In this document: positions 32,641-44,785 of the stretch, piece by piece
Layout: each line of letters opens with the position of its first letter
Position numbering within the stretch: position 1 is the stretch's first letter
NCBI GenBank assembly: GCA_031763025.1
Contig: JASSKH010000026.1
Span: 6,602,934 to 6,666,933 of the forward strand
DNA: 64,000 bases
Reading direction: 5' to 3'
Source of the DNA: Macrocystis pyrifera
Taxonomy: Eukaryota > Sar > Phaeophyceae > Laminariales > Laminariaceae
The notes under the pieces: generated by a model
Told to the model about the DNA's origin: nothing
Databases searched by the model: none
What the model saw: only the letters and a program-made list of their open reading frames with translations
Made by a program: the position numbers and the translations under genes

Positions 32641-33600
32641 GATTTTTCGTCTTCAAATTATGAGTTCGGGACCAGGAAACACATGTACGAAGGGTTCACA
32701 CACAAGCCGAGCGTACAGCGATGCTGACCTGGCCTCGTGTGTCCTACTGCTGCCGCTGTTTTGCTGCTGGAGAAGCTCTGCTGTAGATGTCGTACATCAT
32801 CTGTAGTAGCGGTGGCACCTGCTACCTGCTACGAGAAGTTCTCTCTTGGACAGAGCACGTCGAGTGCAGATTTTTCGTCTTGAAATTATTATGCGCTCTG
32901 CTGGACACACGTCAGATTGTAGATTTTTCGTCTTCAAATTATGAGTTCGGGACCAGGAAACACACGTACAAAGGGTTCACACACAAGCCAAGCGTACAGC
33001 GACGCTGACCTGGCCTCGTGTGTCCTACTGCTGCTGCTGTTTTGCTGCTGGAGAAGATCTGCTGTAGATGTCGTACATCATCAGTAGTAGCGGTGGCACC
33101 TGCTACCTGCTACGAGAAGTTCTCTCTTGGACAGAGCACGCGAGTGCAGATTTTTCGTCTTGAAATTATTATGCCGAATTTCGAGTTCAAAACCTAACAC
33201 AGGACAAAATCGACTACGTGTACAAAGGGTTCAAGGGGTGAGATTGACAAGCCGAGCGTACAGCGACGCTGACCCTGGCGTCGTGTGTCCTACTGCTACT
33301 GCTGCTGCTGTTTTGTTGCTGGAGAAACACTTCTGCTGCTGTAGATGTGTACAAAAGGTTCAAGGGTTAGATTGACAAGCCGAGCCGCCGAGCGTACATC
33401 GACGCTGACCCTGGCCTCGTGCGTCCCACTGCTACTGCTGCTGCTGCTGTTTTTGTTGCTGGAGAAACACAGCTGCTGTATGTAGATGTCGTACATCAGT
33501 ACAAGCAAGTAGTGGTGGCACCTGCTACGAGAAAGAAGCGTCTTCTGCAAATATTTTCAGATGCAGATTTTTCGTGTTCAAATTAATTATGCCGAATTTC
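32641..33600 (+). repeat. tandem array of about 240-bp units
   Basis: Four diverged head-to-tail units. Each has GCAGATTTTTCGTCTTCAAA, ACAAAGGGTTCA, AGCGTACAGCGACGCTGACC, TGGCCTCGTGTGTCC, a CTGCTGCTG run and GTAGATGTCGTACATCA. The first two are about 95% alike and the later ones are shorter. The family also occurs at 3.6, 4.9 and 48.3 kb. Non-coding. Confidence 0.8.
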
Positions 33601-33654
33601 AACCAGAAAACACTTGCTGTTGGAAAAACGGAAAAAGAAAAAATATATATCAGG

Positions 33655-34157
33655 TGTGATATGAGTAGAGTATTCATGGGCTATATATATAGATAATACG
33701 TTGCAGTCTTGTAGTTTCACGAATACGAGAATAATCCAAAGAATGGATTAACCCGGCGGATATTCCGTTAGTCGAGAGTATCGTTATTTTAGGAATGTTC
33801 CCTAGGGCGGATAGCCCGTTAGACGAGAGTAATGTTCCTTGATGCAGATAGGACTACGAAGTGAGAAGTTCTTATATTAGCAGAAGAACGATCGGTAGCC
33901 ATAGGAAAGTTCTGTTGGAGTACATCAGATAAGAGGAATTTAGGAGAGCTTGTGGCGTGGGGTGGGACGAGTATATCTGGGCGTCGAGTCCCGCCCCCCC
34001 CTACCTCTCACTTCTCTACCAGAGCACCTCCTCAGCTCTCGCCATCAATAAGAAGATCTAAATCAGAAGAAGCGAAGCACTGCTTTCCAGCTGCCAGAAC
34101 AACCTGCGTCCCTTACCACTACCCTTACCACTACCCTAGAGCGGTCTCCGCATCACA
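33655..34157 (+). repeat. Gypsy element 5' LTR
   Basis: 503 bp, TGTGAT...ATCACA. A TATA-like CTATATATATAGATAA at about 33,681-33,696 is a candidate promoter element; the 3' LTR has one substitution in it. No standard tRNA primer-binding sequence follows; the next bases are TCTGACGTCGTCGCATCC. Confidence 0.95.
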
Positions 34158-37100
34158 TCTGACGTCGTCGCATCCAACGAATGTTCTGGCCAAGCTTGGG
34201 ACTGCAGCGCTTCTTCTAGATCTTCTCACGATCGTGTGAGCCATCCCTATCCCTGTATCCGGGAGGCATCTGGTTTTGAAGTCAACTTTTTATTTATTTA
34301 TTTTTGTTTATGTTCCCTGTTTCTCGCTTCTTTCGTTCTTCTTGCTCTCTCTTTTCTTTCGTTTTTTCTTCTTTTTATTTTACGAACCTGCGTTACTGAG
34401 TGCGTTTGTAGTGTAGAGCGTGACAAGCTGCCTAGTGGCATAAGTAGACGCTTCTCCCCCCCCAGTATACCAGTATAGGTGAGTAGACGCTTCTTCCCTC
34501 TTATCAGGCACCGTCAAATCGCACGTGCAAGTACGTACAACAAGCTCTGTTGTTCGTAAGTATTGATTGGTGCTATTAGCAGTATGATCGAGGTTTGTTT
34601 TTACGCTCCCTATACCCCGTCTCCGCCGTGGAATGACGAGATCGATATCCTCCACGATACGTGACACCACGTGGTTGAATGCACCTGGAGACCCCCCAAA
34701 ATGACCTCGTGCTCATCGCACAAACCAAGCAGCGTTTTCCTTTGTACCCCTCCGCCTCGATATATGCCCGCCCTTTCACAGGGAATGCACGTAGTAAGTA
34801 CTACTGTAGGTGGAACTACTGGCACATTCTTGCCAGCAGTCATTTTGTCCGCATCTTCCGGTTTTATACTCGTGTTGTATGGGATTTGACCCTTACCACA
34901 ACTACAAAAGAAGCTGCTATCGTACTGATAGGACAAACACGCAGCAGTACCGACACCTTATTCTTTGGTATGTGATATGTATGCCGGTGGTGTGACCTAC
35001 TACGCCATCGTTAGTATACGCATCTGTGAGCAGCGTACGAACGGCTCGACCATCATTTCGAATTGTATCCGCTGGTATCCATCGCATGGAATATTCGCCT
35101 GCGAGTTCTTGAGAGGCCATTATTATTATTATTAATTTTTTTTTTTCCTGATACGAGCAATGGTATCACCGGCGTCCCCGGTGGCTTGGTAGGTGGTCCG
35201 CGAGCCTATCAACATCAATTTCGTGAGTTCGAGTCTCACCGAGTGCATGCTCATAGGGACTTTTTCTTGCATAAAATTGATTAGCGGAAAGCGCGAGAGC
35301 GTGAGTTAGCTGTACATTCGATGAAAATCGACGAGCAGTGGGAATGCTGAACCCTATGCGCGATAAAAAATAAAGGCACGTACCGGGGGGGAGAAGGGAC
35401 GACACCTGTGACCACGGCTTGTCCAGAAGATCGTCGAGGGTAAAACCTCCTACGAGTGGGCTGGAAAGTAAAAGTGATGATAAAAAAAAAAAAAACAAAA
35501 AAAAAAAACGTGTTGACTGACCTTACTTGCGACCCCCTGATAGCGAGAAGAGCCATATATATTGTTTTATTTATTTATTTTTTCATGCCCTTTGGTTACT
35601 GGATTTCAAACCACATACTGGCCTACAGAGACTGGTATACGAGCGAGGTACAAATAGTGAATAGTGATACCATAGTACGTAGTAATAATATTACGTATGT
35701 AGTAGCGAAAATTCCCGTGAACCCCCCCTCGTTCCCTGCCATATATTTAGGTAGCCAAACGATGCACAATTGGGTCGGTCCCCCCGTCTCGATGTGATGG
35801 AGTCGCACATCCATCGTATAGGAACGCATATACTCGCAGACGAATCTTATATGGTTGCACGTAGTATTAATAGCTCTTTTGGGACCAGCGTACATATGTG
35901 CACCCCTCTTCAGATTGGCCCATCCTTACGCTGCTTCTACCCTACGAGGTACAGAACAAGCGGCATGATGCACCTCCTGCGGCGCCTTTACTATAAAAAC
36001 AGGGCGCATCTTGCCGAAATTGACCAGATTTCTGCTACCTTTTTTACCCCACCCCCACAGCCTATAGGATACAAACAACGGTCATTATTATTTTTTTTTT
36101 TTTTATTTTTTTTTTTTTGCTGCTGCTCTTTACGTGCACGTTTTCCAGCGTTGACGACATAATAAGACGGCTTTATGTTGCTGAACCTTGGCCCACGGCT
36201 GCCTGTGTATGCCTAAATTTCTCAGTTTGACGCCAGAAATAAGGTATATGCCGCACAAATAAATCCGGCTACAGCTCCCCACGTGCACGATCTTCCGCGT
36301 TAACGACACAACGAGGCTTCATGGCGCCCACAACCTTGTCTGACTACTGCTGTTTACGTCTACCCCCCCCAGCTGTACTACATTAACAGAATGTACGACA
36401 CCTGATCTGGTCCGAATATTCTGTTTGGTCGTGTTTGTTTTCCCTCCCTTTCCCGTTTCGCTTTCGACTTTTGTTTTTTTTTTTTTTTTTTTTTTTCCCG
36501 ACTTTTAAGCCAAAGCAGGGTAGACACTGTTCGAGTTTGTAACAAGCGTTATTTTCCAGCGTATCCCATCCCCACCCGCTTTTACAAATATGCAGGGTAC
36601 AGGCTGCCTAGAACTGTAACACTACAAAGGCTACACAAACGAGTAACATATCATCTGTTTATCCCTTGTTTGTCCAGCTTCTCACAAAAACAGCAGCTGC
36701 CTGCTGCTCATATATGGAACATAATAACTGTGGCCCGGGCAGTGACCATATCCAAAGAGATGAACTAAATGCTGGCCAAATTAAACAAAATAATATACAA
36801 TTTTTCGCGGCGGATTAGAGTATTGGACCTCCCCACAGGAGCCGAATGATACCCTTTTCTACATTTTTACGTACCGGGGTCTATTTATTTATTTTTTGTT
36901 TTCCCACTTGTGCTACTTCTACGATACCCTACGTATCTCACATCGTATCGGACCTCGCGACGCCCCGAAAATGCACCGGTTGCTGTCTGTTTTGCCACGG
37001 AACGACAAGCTGCCCACCGTTTAGGGAATCGCCCGATATTCTGTGCAGCTACTAAATAGTGCCGGCATGCTGCATTTTTTTTTTCCCCGACTCGACCTTC

Positions 37101-37525
37101 ACATTTTCTTTACGGGTACTCTTATTTGTATCCCAACGAAAGGTCTTGCGCTGCCCACACTCAGTAAGCGTCACGCCCTGTTATCATTACGAACATTGGG
37201 CATTTCAGACGGAGTTATGTTCAATTCTGTTCAACTGATATCACTTGAGTGACCCCGGCGCGACTACCGTCAATCAAACGCGAGGCGCCTGGCGCTAGTT
37301 AGATGCCCTCAACTATAAAAATATCCTTCGACGGGCACTAAAATCGTGGCACGCACAACCTCAACACCCCCTATCGTACGTCCTTACCGTCACTCCTTTC
37401 TCTCTCCTAGATCGGTTTGTTGGTATTGTAGCCGCCTACCCTGATCCAAGCCTGGATCCACCCGCCCTCTCCATCTTCCACCAAACCTTTTCCCGCCCCA
37501 GTACAAGCGTTCCACCCGCCTAAAC
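34158..37525. other. 3.3-kb leader of the Gypsy element, function unknown
   Basis: No family hit recognised. The plus strand has only short open frames, A- and T-runs (35,480-35,510; 36,090-36,118; 36,475-36,496) and a tRNA-like box at about 35,173-35,246. On the minus strand several open segments look protein-like: 35,120-34,917 (starts MASQELAGEYSMRWIPADTI), 34,936-34,610 (CSCG, CIPCERAG, LCDEHE, possible zinc ligands) and 34,670-34,380. They follow each other in different frames. It may be a nested insertion or a captured gene in reverse orientation. Confidence 0.4.
35173..35246 (+). other. tRNA-like promoter boxes (possible SINE or tRNA relic)
   Basis: An A-box-like TGGCTTGGTAGG lies at about 35,182-35,193. 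A perfect T-arm (GTGAG, TTCGAGT, CTCAC at 35,223-35,239) matches the B box, and a TTTTT run follows at 35,261. Acceptor and anticodon stems do not pair, so it is not a working tRNA. Confidence 0.35.
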
Positions 37526-39170
37526 ATGGCCGAGAAAGCTTCCTCCACCAACATTCCCGGCGCCCCACTCTCCCGACGCCACCAACCCCCGCGAGGCGAG
37601 GTATGCCGCAAGGGCCTTTCGCGCTACCGACGACGACACCCCTGGCTTCGAAACCATTCTGAGCGACTTCACGCTACACCCCACCACACCGGGATCTTCT
37701 CCAATGGGAGCAGGCACGACCAGTGCCGGGCCTACTATCAACCCGGAGGTCTCTGCACAGGAAACCTCCACCCTGGCTCTCAATCCGGGGCGTTACCAAG
37801 GCGATCCCACGGCCCTCCGTGAGCGCCGTGCGGCCCTCAAAGCCCACCACGAGCAGCTCCTCCTTCTCGCGAAAGAGGGGCGCTGACCTCCTACTCGTGT
37901 TACCGCCGTTCCCCACCCCTTCCTCGAACCCTTTCGACTCCACCTATGGGACTACAGCTGCGACCGCGGCCACCACGGCCCAATCGCAGCCGTTCGCTCC
38001 TCACCATGGGCACCCTATACGTCCGCCGCGATGTCTAGGACCACCACCTCCCAGCCTCCCAAAAACCAAACTGGGACCATAATGTCCCAGGCACCACTAC
38101 CGGCCCAACCCTTGCCAGCCCCCATACCCACTGGGCACCGGCACCCGCAGACGTTCGGCTTTGAGCTCAATGACTGGGTCTTCCTCGACGCTAAGCTCCG
38201 CTGGATGCAGAGTACACGCGACGCGACGGCCTCGGATGTCTCGCTAGAGGTACACCGTGTATGGCGGCTCTTCACACCCAACTGTAACCCGTCGATCACT
38301 TTCGTTCTGGCCCGCGCCGCCACCGAGGGTGTTTCTTCCGAGTTCATCGGGGCCGCCCATACCCGTTTACTCGAGCCACGGTATTTTCACTCGAACGCCG
38401 GCCGCGGCTACGTGTGGAACCCAACCGTCTCGACCCGCTCCCCCCGACACCCTCAACCACCCGCCCCACGACGGACATGCCATCGCCGGCGACACCGCCC
38501 CTTCCCACCTCGACAGCGCCGCCCCCTACGACGACAGCGCCCCGCTCCTCACGAGCGCGCAGCCTGATGACGAGAGCCAACACGGAGCCCACGACGGAGG
38601 CGGAACGTCGTGGTGTCCCACGCCCAAGCCCAACGAGCTCACGGTGACCACTGCCCCAACTGCAATGGCACGGACATAGTATGAAGACCTGCCCCCTGCG
38701 CTTCCCAACACGTTCGGCATCTCAGTCCGGTAGTCGGACACGCCTAGCGCCAATGGCAGCAGAGGATGCTCTTATATCGCCGTGGACACTACGAGCACAA
38801 CCTAGAGCAAAACTCCAACCGCTACGACAACAACAACCGTCGAGGCAACAACAACAACAACCGCAGCGGAAACTACAACAGCAACCGCTCCAACCAGAAC
38901 CACTCCCGCAACTACCGCGGCAACAACGGACGCTCCGACAACTGGCGCCACAACAACGGCCGGTCATACGACAACGGCAACCGACAGTCGCCAGGGCAAC
39001 AGTTCCAACAACAACGCATCGAGCCTGCCCCCTCGTCTTCCGCGTTGACGGTGCATACCCCTGCGACCAATACTTCCGCACCTGCCGCCCCCGCGAACAT
39101 GCGGATGGGCAGCACCAACTCGGGTACCCACCCGAACCAACGGCAGCCGGGAACCTTCCGCACCAACTGA
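37526..39170 (+). pseudogene. Gypsy gag-like region, frameshifted
   Basis: Starts MAEKASSTNIPGAPL. Protein-like segments then occur in successive frames: ALNPGRYQGDPTALRERRAA (to 37,886), FELNDWVFLDAKLRWMQST and RLFTPNCNPSITFVL (38,031-38,430), HCPNCNG near 38,650, and a very Asn/Arg-rich stretch (RGNNNNNRSGNYNSN, 38,790-39,010). The basic Asn-rich tail and the CxxC motif suggest nucleic-acid binding, as in nucleocapsid. At least two or three frame changes are needed to read it through, so this copy is broken or the region is mis-sequenced. Confidence 0.6.
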
Positions 39171-39257
39171 CAAGCCGATGGTGGAGCAACTGCCGCATCT
39201 CCACCAACAGCATCTACTGCGAGCACCCGAGGCTCCCAGGACGCACGAGTAAATCAC

Positions 39258-42200
39258 GTGCATCACGGCTCCCCGACCCCTGCCCTCCAATGCCCCCCCC
39301 CTACCCCAGCCCATTTCACAGTCACTTGTTCAAGCACTGATCATCTTGCCCAAGTGATTGCCTTGAGGTGTGGGCGGGAGGAGGCCAAGACGCCGAGCCC
39401 CACCGGGATGCTCCACTCGACGTCTTCTGGCGGTGAGCAACGCTGCTTGCCGACTATTGCCGAGACCCCAGACATTGCTACCCTGGGAAACGTCTCGACG
39501 ATTACGGCTACCAGCGGTTCCGGTTCACACGAAACTACTGTTTCGTCTACCGGGCCATCGCCCCCTGAGCCTGCCTCATATTGGCCGCTCCATACGCGCA
39601 TGTTCCAGCATGCGCGCATTTCTTGTGACAGCGTTGAACCCGCGAACGACGGGCTTCCTCCAGCTGCCACGGTGTTGACACCACTGCTGTCCCTGAGCTC
39701 GAGGGACAGTCCCGTTTTAAATACGGAAGACTCGCGACCAACGTCGACCAGGGTCTGCCCTGAGCCCCCTGACCCGTCCTCCTCGCCTGCTTCGCGCAAA
39801 GCGTGGACACGGACCCCAGGTGTGGCATCCCCTAGCGAGTATGCCCCTGTTCTCCAAAAGTTGGACGATAGGGCGCTTGAGGGTCGTCCCGCCCGGCTTA
39901 TATGCCCCGGCGAGGACCGCCCCGGTACCTCGGCTTTGCCGAGCAATTCCCCCGCGAACACGAGGGTTCCGGCCAGCACCGCTCGATCGTTGCTGACTCT
40001 ACCTCCGTCGACGCCAGGCGGCGATAGGAAAGATTATCGTCGCCCCCCACCCCCAACACAAAAGACGCCATCATCTGCACACGTCACCGCAGAGGCCGCC
40101 TCATCTTTCCACTTCTTCTGGGACTCCTCTTCGGTCTTTTCGCAGTGGTACCTGTGCGACATCGAACACGATGGCGTCACATACAACTGCGCTGAGCAGA
40201 TGATGATGGCGCAGAAGGCCGCGCTCTTCGGGGACATCACAACTGAGCGCCGCATCAAAGCGACCCGCGACCCGGCCCGCCAAAAAGCACTTGGGCGAAC
40301 CGTTTCCGACTTCGACGAAATGGTCTGGGAGCGACACCGCTACACCATCGCCCTCTACATTAACTTCTCCAAGTTCCGCCAACACCTGGAGCTACGGGAG
40401 GAGCTAATAGCAACCGGCGACAAGCACATCGCCGAGGCCAGCCCACACGACCTCATCTGGGGCATAGGCTTCAAGGCCGACCATCCGGACGCCTGTGACC
40501 CGACGCGTTGGCGTGGTCGGAATCTGCTGGGCAGGATACTGATGGACGTTCGAGAAAGCCTCGGCGCCAATCGCTCCGCCCAGCCTCCATTTCCTCCCCA
40601 TCTTCACGACCCGGAGCCAACACCCGCCCCCACCGACTCCACCCGGGTCTCCCCCACAGCCGACGGCATCCACGAAACCAGCCCGACCCCTCCATGGCAG
40701 CCGCCTACCTCTCCACTTGGGCCACTCCTACTGCCGTCTACCCCCGACGCCTACCCCAGCAGCCACTTTGCCCAAGTGTCCACCATCAACACCGCAACTC
40801 ACAGCCACCTCCCTACCCGCCGGCCGCCGATACCGGAACACGGACCATGCCTTACAAGCGGCATCATTACCGTCGACGACGCGTCGTTCACGACGAAAGT
40901 ACTCGTGTACAGCGGCCCCACCGCCACTACGCGCCGCGAACTCGTGGCACTGCTCGATACCGGCTCGCCCCAGTCGTTTATCACCGCAATCGCGGTGGAA
41001 CAACTGAAGGCTTCCCAGGCAGCCACCGATGCGTGCGAACGGCACAGTTCCCCCCGTTCATGGGGAGGTTTTGGCACTTCACCCCCCCTCTCCACCTCCG
41101 TCTCCATCCGCTTAAGCATCCAGTTTATGCGCCTCCAGTCCCCCACTGTTGCCCTGGCAGTATGGGCCTGCGTAGTTCCTGCAGGAACCATGCAGCACCC
41201 CATCCTTCTGGGACGAGACAGCTGGATGCGCTTCGAGCAACGCTCGTATACCACGCTCCAGCAACAGCCCACCCCCCCCCACCAACCTCCCCGGCGAACC
41301 CGCGGTGAGCTCTCCTTGAACCACCATGACCCCAACGGAGCCTCTGCATTCATTTCCAACGATCGTTCCACTGACGACGTCTACCCCCTCCGATTCGCCG
41401 GCAACAAAGCTATTTCGCTTTCCTCCACCCCCAAGCTCGTCAAGGTCAACCTGGCGCGTCAGTCAGGCGCTCCAGCATTTACCGGGAACTACATGGTGAA
41501 CATGCTCCCCCGCGAGAACCCCCTGTCCGACCCGGCCATTTTCGTCTCCGACGAATACCTAACGGTCCCACTATCTGGATCTACCGATCTCGAGCCGGGC
41601 GACCTCCTCGGAACCTCCTGCTCCCCACTGGTACAGGTACCACTTTCCACCCTTGGACACCCTTCCTTGGCCCCTCCCCATCCCCCTCCGATTCCGGATG
41701 TACATGCCCTCCACGACAACATCCCCGTGGCCGACCAGAGCCCATCGACAGACGACTCTCCTACCGCACCAAAAGCCCCGTGCCCACAACTCCTTGCACG
41801 CCTCAACACCGACCAACGGGACAGCTTCCTCGACCTCTGGGAACGTCTGCCATTACACCTACGCGACGTCAACTTCGACCTGCACGGTTCTGGATGGACC
41901 CCGTCGGTGATCAACAACCTGGGAGACGTCCTCTGCGAGTTCCAGGACGTTTTCTCCACCTCAAAAACCGACTTCGGCTCGTGCTCGCTGATGCCGTTCA
42001 AGATCACCGTACCCCCGGGCAGCGCACCGGTCACTTCCCGCCCCTACAGAATCAACCCCATCCTCGCAAAGAAGGCAGACGCGGTATTAGACCAGTACCT
42101 GGCCGCCGGCCTGATCCAACATTCTACGTCGCCATACTCAAGCCCTATGGTGGCCATCCCCAAAAAGGATGGAGGTGTCCGGATTACGATCAACTACAAG

Positions 42201-42415
42201 AAGCTCAACGCCATCAGCTCCCTCGGGCAACTCCCCATCCCCCGCGTCGACGAAGTCCTCGACTCCTTGGGCAAAGGTCGCATCTTTTCTCTCTTCGACC
42301 TGGTCTCCTCGTTCCACCAAATCACCATCGACGAGGACACCATCCCTTTGACGGCGTTTTGCACTTCCAACCGGCTGTTCGAATGGCTTGTTATGCCGCA
42401 AGGAAGCAGCGCCGC
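39258..42415 (+). CDS. Gypsy pol part 1: NADAR domain, aspartic protease, N-terminal reverse transcriptase
   Basis: Residues 1-280 are Pro/Ser/Thr-rich. Residues about 284-436 (40,107-40,566) form a NADAR (YbiA-like) domain: FHFFW start, YNCAEQMMMAQKA with the key Glu, DLIWGIGFKA, and the closing GRNLLGRILMDVRE. NADAR enzymes cleave N-glycosidic bonds in riboflavin precursors or remove ADP-ribose from guanine. Residue 567 is the catalytic Asp of the protease (VALLDTGSPQSFIT). From about residue 890 come Gypsy reverse transcriptase motifs SSPMVAIPKKDGGVRITINY and FDLVSSFHQI (catalytic Asp near 1014). The frame is lost after LVMPQGSSAAPG by one extra base in a C/G run near 42,415. No intron signal separates NADAR from protease. 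Confidence 0.88.
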
Positions 42416-43500
42416 CCCCGGGCTGGTTCGTGAAGGTCATCAACGAGGTCATCAAGGACCTGGAACGCGTCGCCGCGTACCTCGACGACATCATCGTCTT
42501 CGACCCCGACCCCACCGACCACGTCGCCAACATGAGAGCCCTCTTCGCACGCCTCCGGAAGCACCACCTCAAACTCTCCCCCGCCAAGGCCAAAATTGGC
42601 GCCACCACCGCCGATTTCCTGGGACACACCATTTCCGCTGGCGGCTACAGCCCAAATTCCGACAAGGTCGCCGCCCTCACCAGAATGCCCATGCCGACCG
42701 ATAAGAAGCAAGTGCGCTCACTCCTTGGAGGCATCAACTACTACGGCAAGTTCCTGCCAAACCTTTCTCGACGTCTGCGCCCCATCAACGCTCTACTCAA
42801 GCAAGGCGCAACGTGCGACTTCACCCCCGCCATGGAAACCACCGTACGCGCCATTCTCCAAGAACTTGCCGAACCGCCGATCCTCGTCTACCCCGACTGG
42901 GACGCCGTCGCCGACAACTCCCGCCCCTTCCGCCTCTACTGCGACGCTAGCATCGACGGCTTCGGAGCGACCCTTGAGCAAGAGCAAGCCGACGGCTCAG
43001 TCCGCCCCATCCTCTTCATCAGCCGTGCCACCCTGGACTCCGAGCGTTCATGGACACCCCTCGACCTCGAGGCCGGGAGCATCGTGTGGGCGATCAAACG
43101 CCTCCGCGGACACTTATGGTCCACCCGCTTCCAGATCTACTCGGACCACAAGGCGCTCGAGAGCATCGCCAAGGTCGGAGAACATAACGCTCGTGTCCGG
43201 CGATGGCTCGAGTTCCTTTCAGCGTACACCTACACGCTGGAGTACCGGAAGGGCACGACCAACGGCAACGCCGACTTCCTCTCCCGGCTTCCCCAACCAG
43301 CCACCGACGCCGACCGCACCGGACGCAACCGCCTCACTGGCCCCGATACCGTCGGCATCTACCTCATCCGCCCCTGCGGCTTCGCGCCGAACGACCCTTC
43401 CACCCCGGGTATCGGCTTGGGTGGGCTCGTGTCCCCCCCTTCCAGACCCATCCCGACCGTGCAGCCGCTCCCCTTCACTGACGACGACTTCCGCGACTTT
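42416..43500 (+). pseudogene. Gypsy pol part 2: reverse transcriptase palm/thumb and RNase H
   Basis: The frame is +1 to part 1. It begins GWFVKVINEVIKDLERVAAY with the catalytic box YLDD (42,478-42,489). GHTISAGGYSPNSDKVAAL and LLGGINYYGKFLPNLSRRL follow. RNase H has LYCDASIDGFGATLEQE, PLDLEAGSIVWAIKRLR, YSDHKALESI and GNADFLSRLP. It is open to 43,611, but the following proline-rich spacer continues better in another frame from about 43,500. Confidence 0.88.
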
Positions 43501-44785
43501 CGCCTACTCGGACCACGTATGGAGCACCCCACCCTTTTCCCCCGCAACCCACACCTTCATCGGGCCCATTGCGACAAGCGACTCCACCACCGGACAGCTT
43601 GCCGGCACTGAGAATGCCGCCGTGAACACCGGAGCTCCTCCAGGCTTGGCTTCCATGCCGTCCGTCGTCTCTCCGCCGCCCACCATTGGCGCCACGACAC
43701 CAGCCCTTTCAGGTCTGATATCTTCTCGGACCCGCCATCGCGTCGCCGCTGCCGCGGGAACCCCTCGGCCCACAGCCGACTACCGGTTTGGACGCCGACC
43801 GCCACCCAAGCCATCGGCACCCACCACGCAAAGACCGACCCCTTTAACAACGCCCTCGCCGCCGGCACAAACACCACCGTCAGTGCCCCTTCCGGAGCCC
43901 GTCGTCGAACCCGATGATGGCCCCTACCTCCTCGCCTGCGTCGAGCACTACACCTACAAAGACTGGGCGCGAGATCAACGCGCGGAGCCCCTGTGCTGCG
44001 CCACCATCCGCCTTCTGTCGTTGGACTCTCCCACCCCCACGCCGCACGACCTCCTGGACTTCATCCCCCCGGCCCGGCGCCCACAACTTTCGGACGTCCT
44101 CACTCTTGCCTCCAAAAGCAAGCTACACCGTACCGACGACGAAACCACCCTCCTGGTTCAACGACCACCCACAACCTCATCCGGGAACAGCCTACCACCA
44201 CCCGCCCCCTCTACCCCACGCGTCTACGTTCCAATGTTAATGCGCCCTTGGGTGCTGAACACATGCCACGCCACCACCTCTCTACACCTGGGAGTCACCC
44301 GAACGGTCCGTATGTTGGCACGTTTCTTTTGGTGGATTGGCATGGACGCTTCCGTCTGCTGGTGGATCCGCCGTTGCCTTCAATGCCAGGCGCGGAAGAC
44401 CTCCCGGCACACCATTCGTTGGCCCATCCTTTCTCTTCCTTTGCCCAACGGGCCTGGTATCACCGTCAGCGTCGACTACTTCGGGCCCCTGCCGCTCACG
44501 CCGCGCGGGAACGTCCACATCCTCCTCTTCACAGACCGCTTCAGCCGCCGCGCCGATATGTATGCCGTTTCAGCGGCGCAGTTCACGGCCGCCGGCACTG
44601 CCGACATCTTCCTGAACGAGTACATCCCTCTCTGGGGGTGCCCGGTTACACTTCTCTCCGACAACGGACTACACTTCACCTCCAAGCTTGCGAACATCGT
44701 CTACGAACGCCTTGGCATCCACAAGGTCAACACCAGCTCCTACCACCCCTGCACCAACGGCGGCGTCGAGCGCGTCAACCACGTA
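43500..44785 (+). pseudogene. Gypsy pol part 3: spacer and integrase
   Basis: After a Pro-rich spacer and a segment YLLACVEHYTYKDWARDQRA comes the HHCC zinc-binding region (CHATTSLHLGVTRTV ... CLQCQARK). The DDE core follows, with Asp in VSVDYFGPLPL, Asp in VTLLSDNGLHFTS and Glu in NGGVERVNH. The frame breaks right after the catalytic Glu, near 44,785, where a 2-base gain or 1-base loss is implied. Confidence 0.87.

Noticed and set aside
35173..35246. Functional tRNA gene
   Set aside because: The T-arm and box motifs are good, but no seven-base acceptor stem or anticodon stem can be formed.
42596..43480. Long open frame in a second reading frame over the Gypsy RNase H region
   Set aside because: Composition is Ser/Pro/Thr-rich shadow; RNase H motifs are in the other frame. 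The frame becomes real only after about 43,500.
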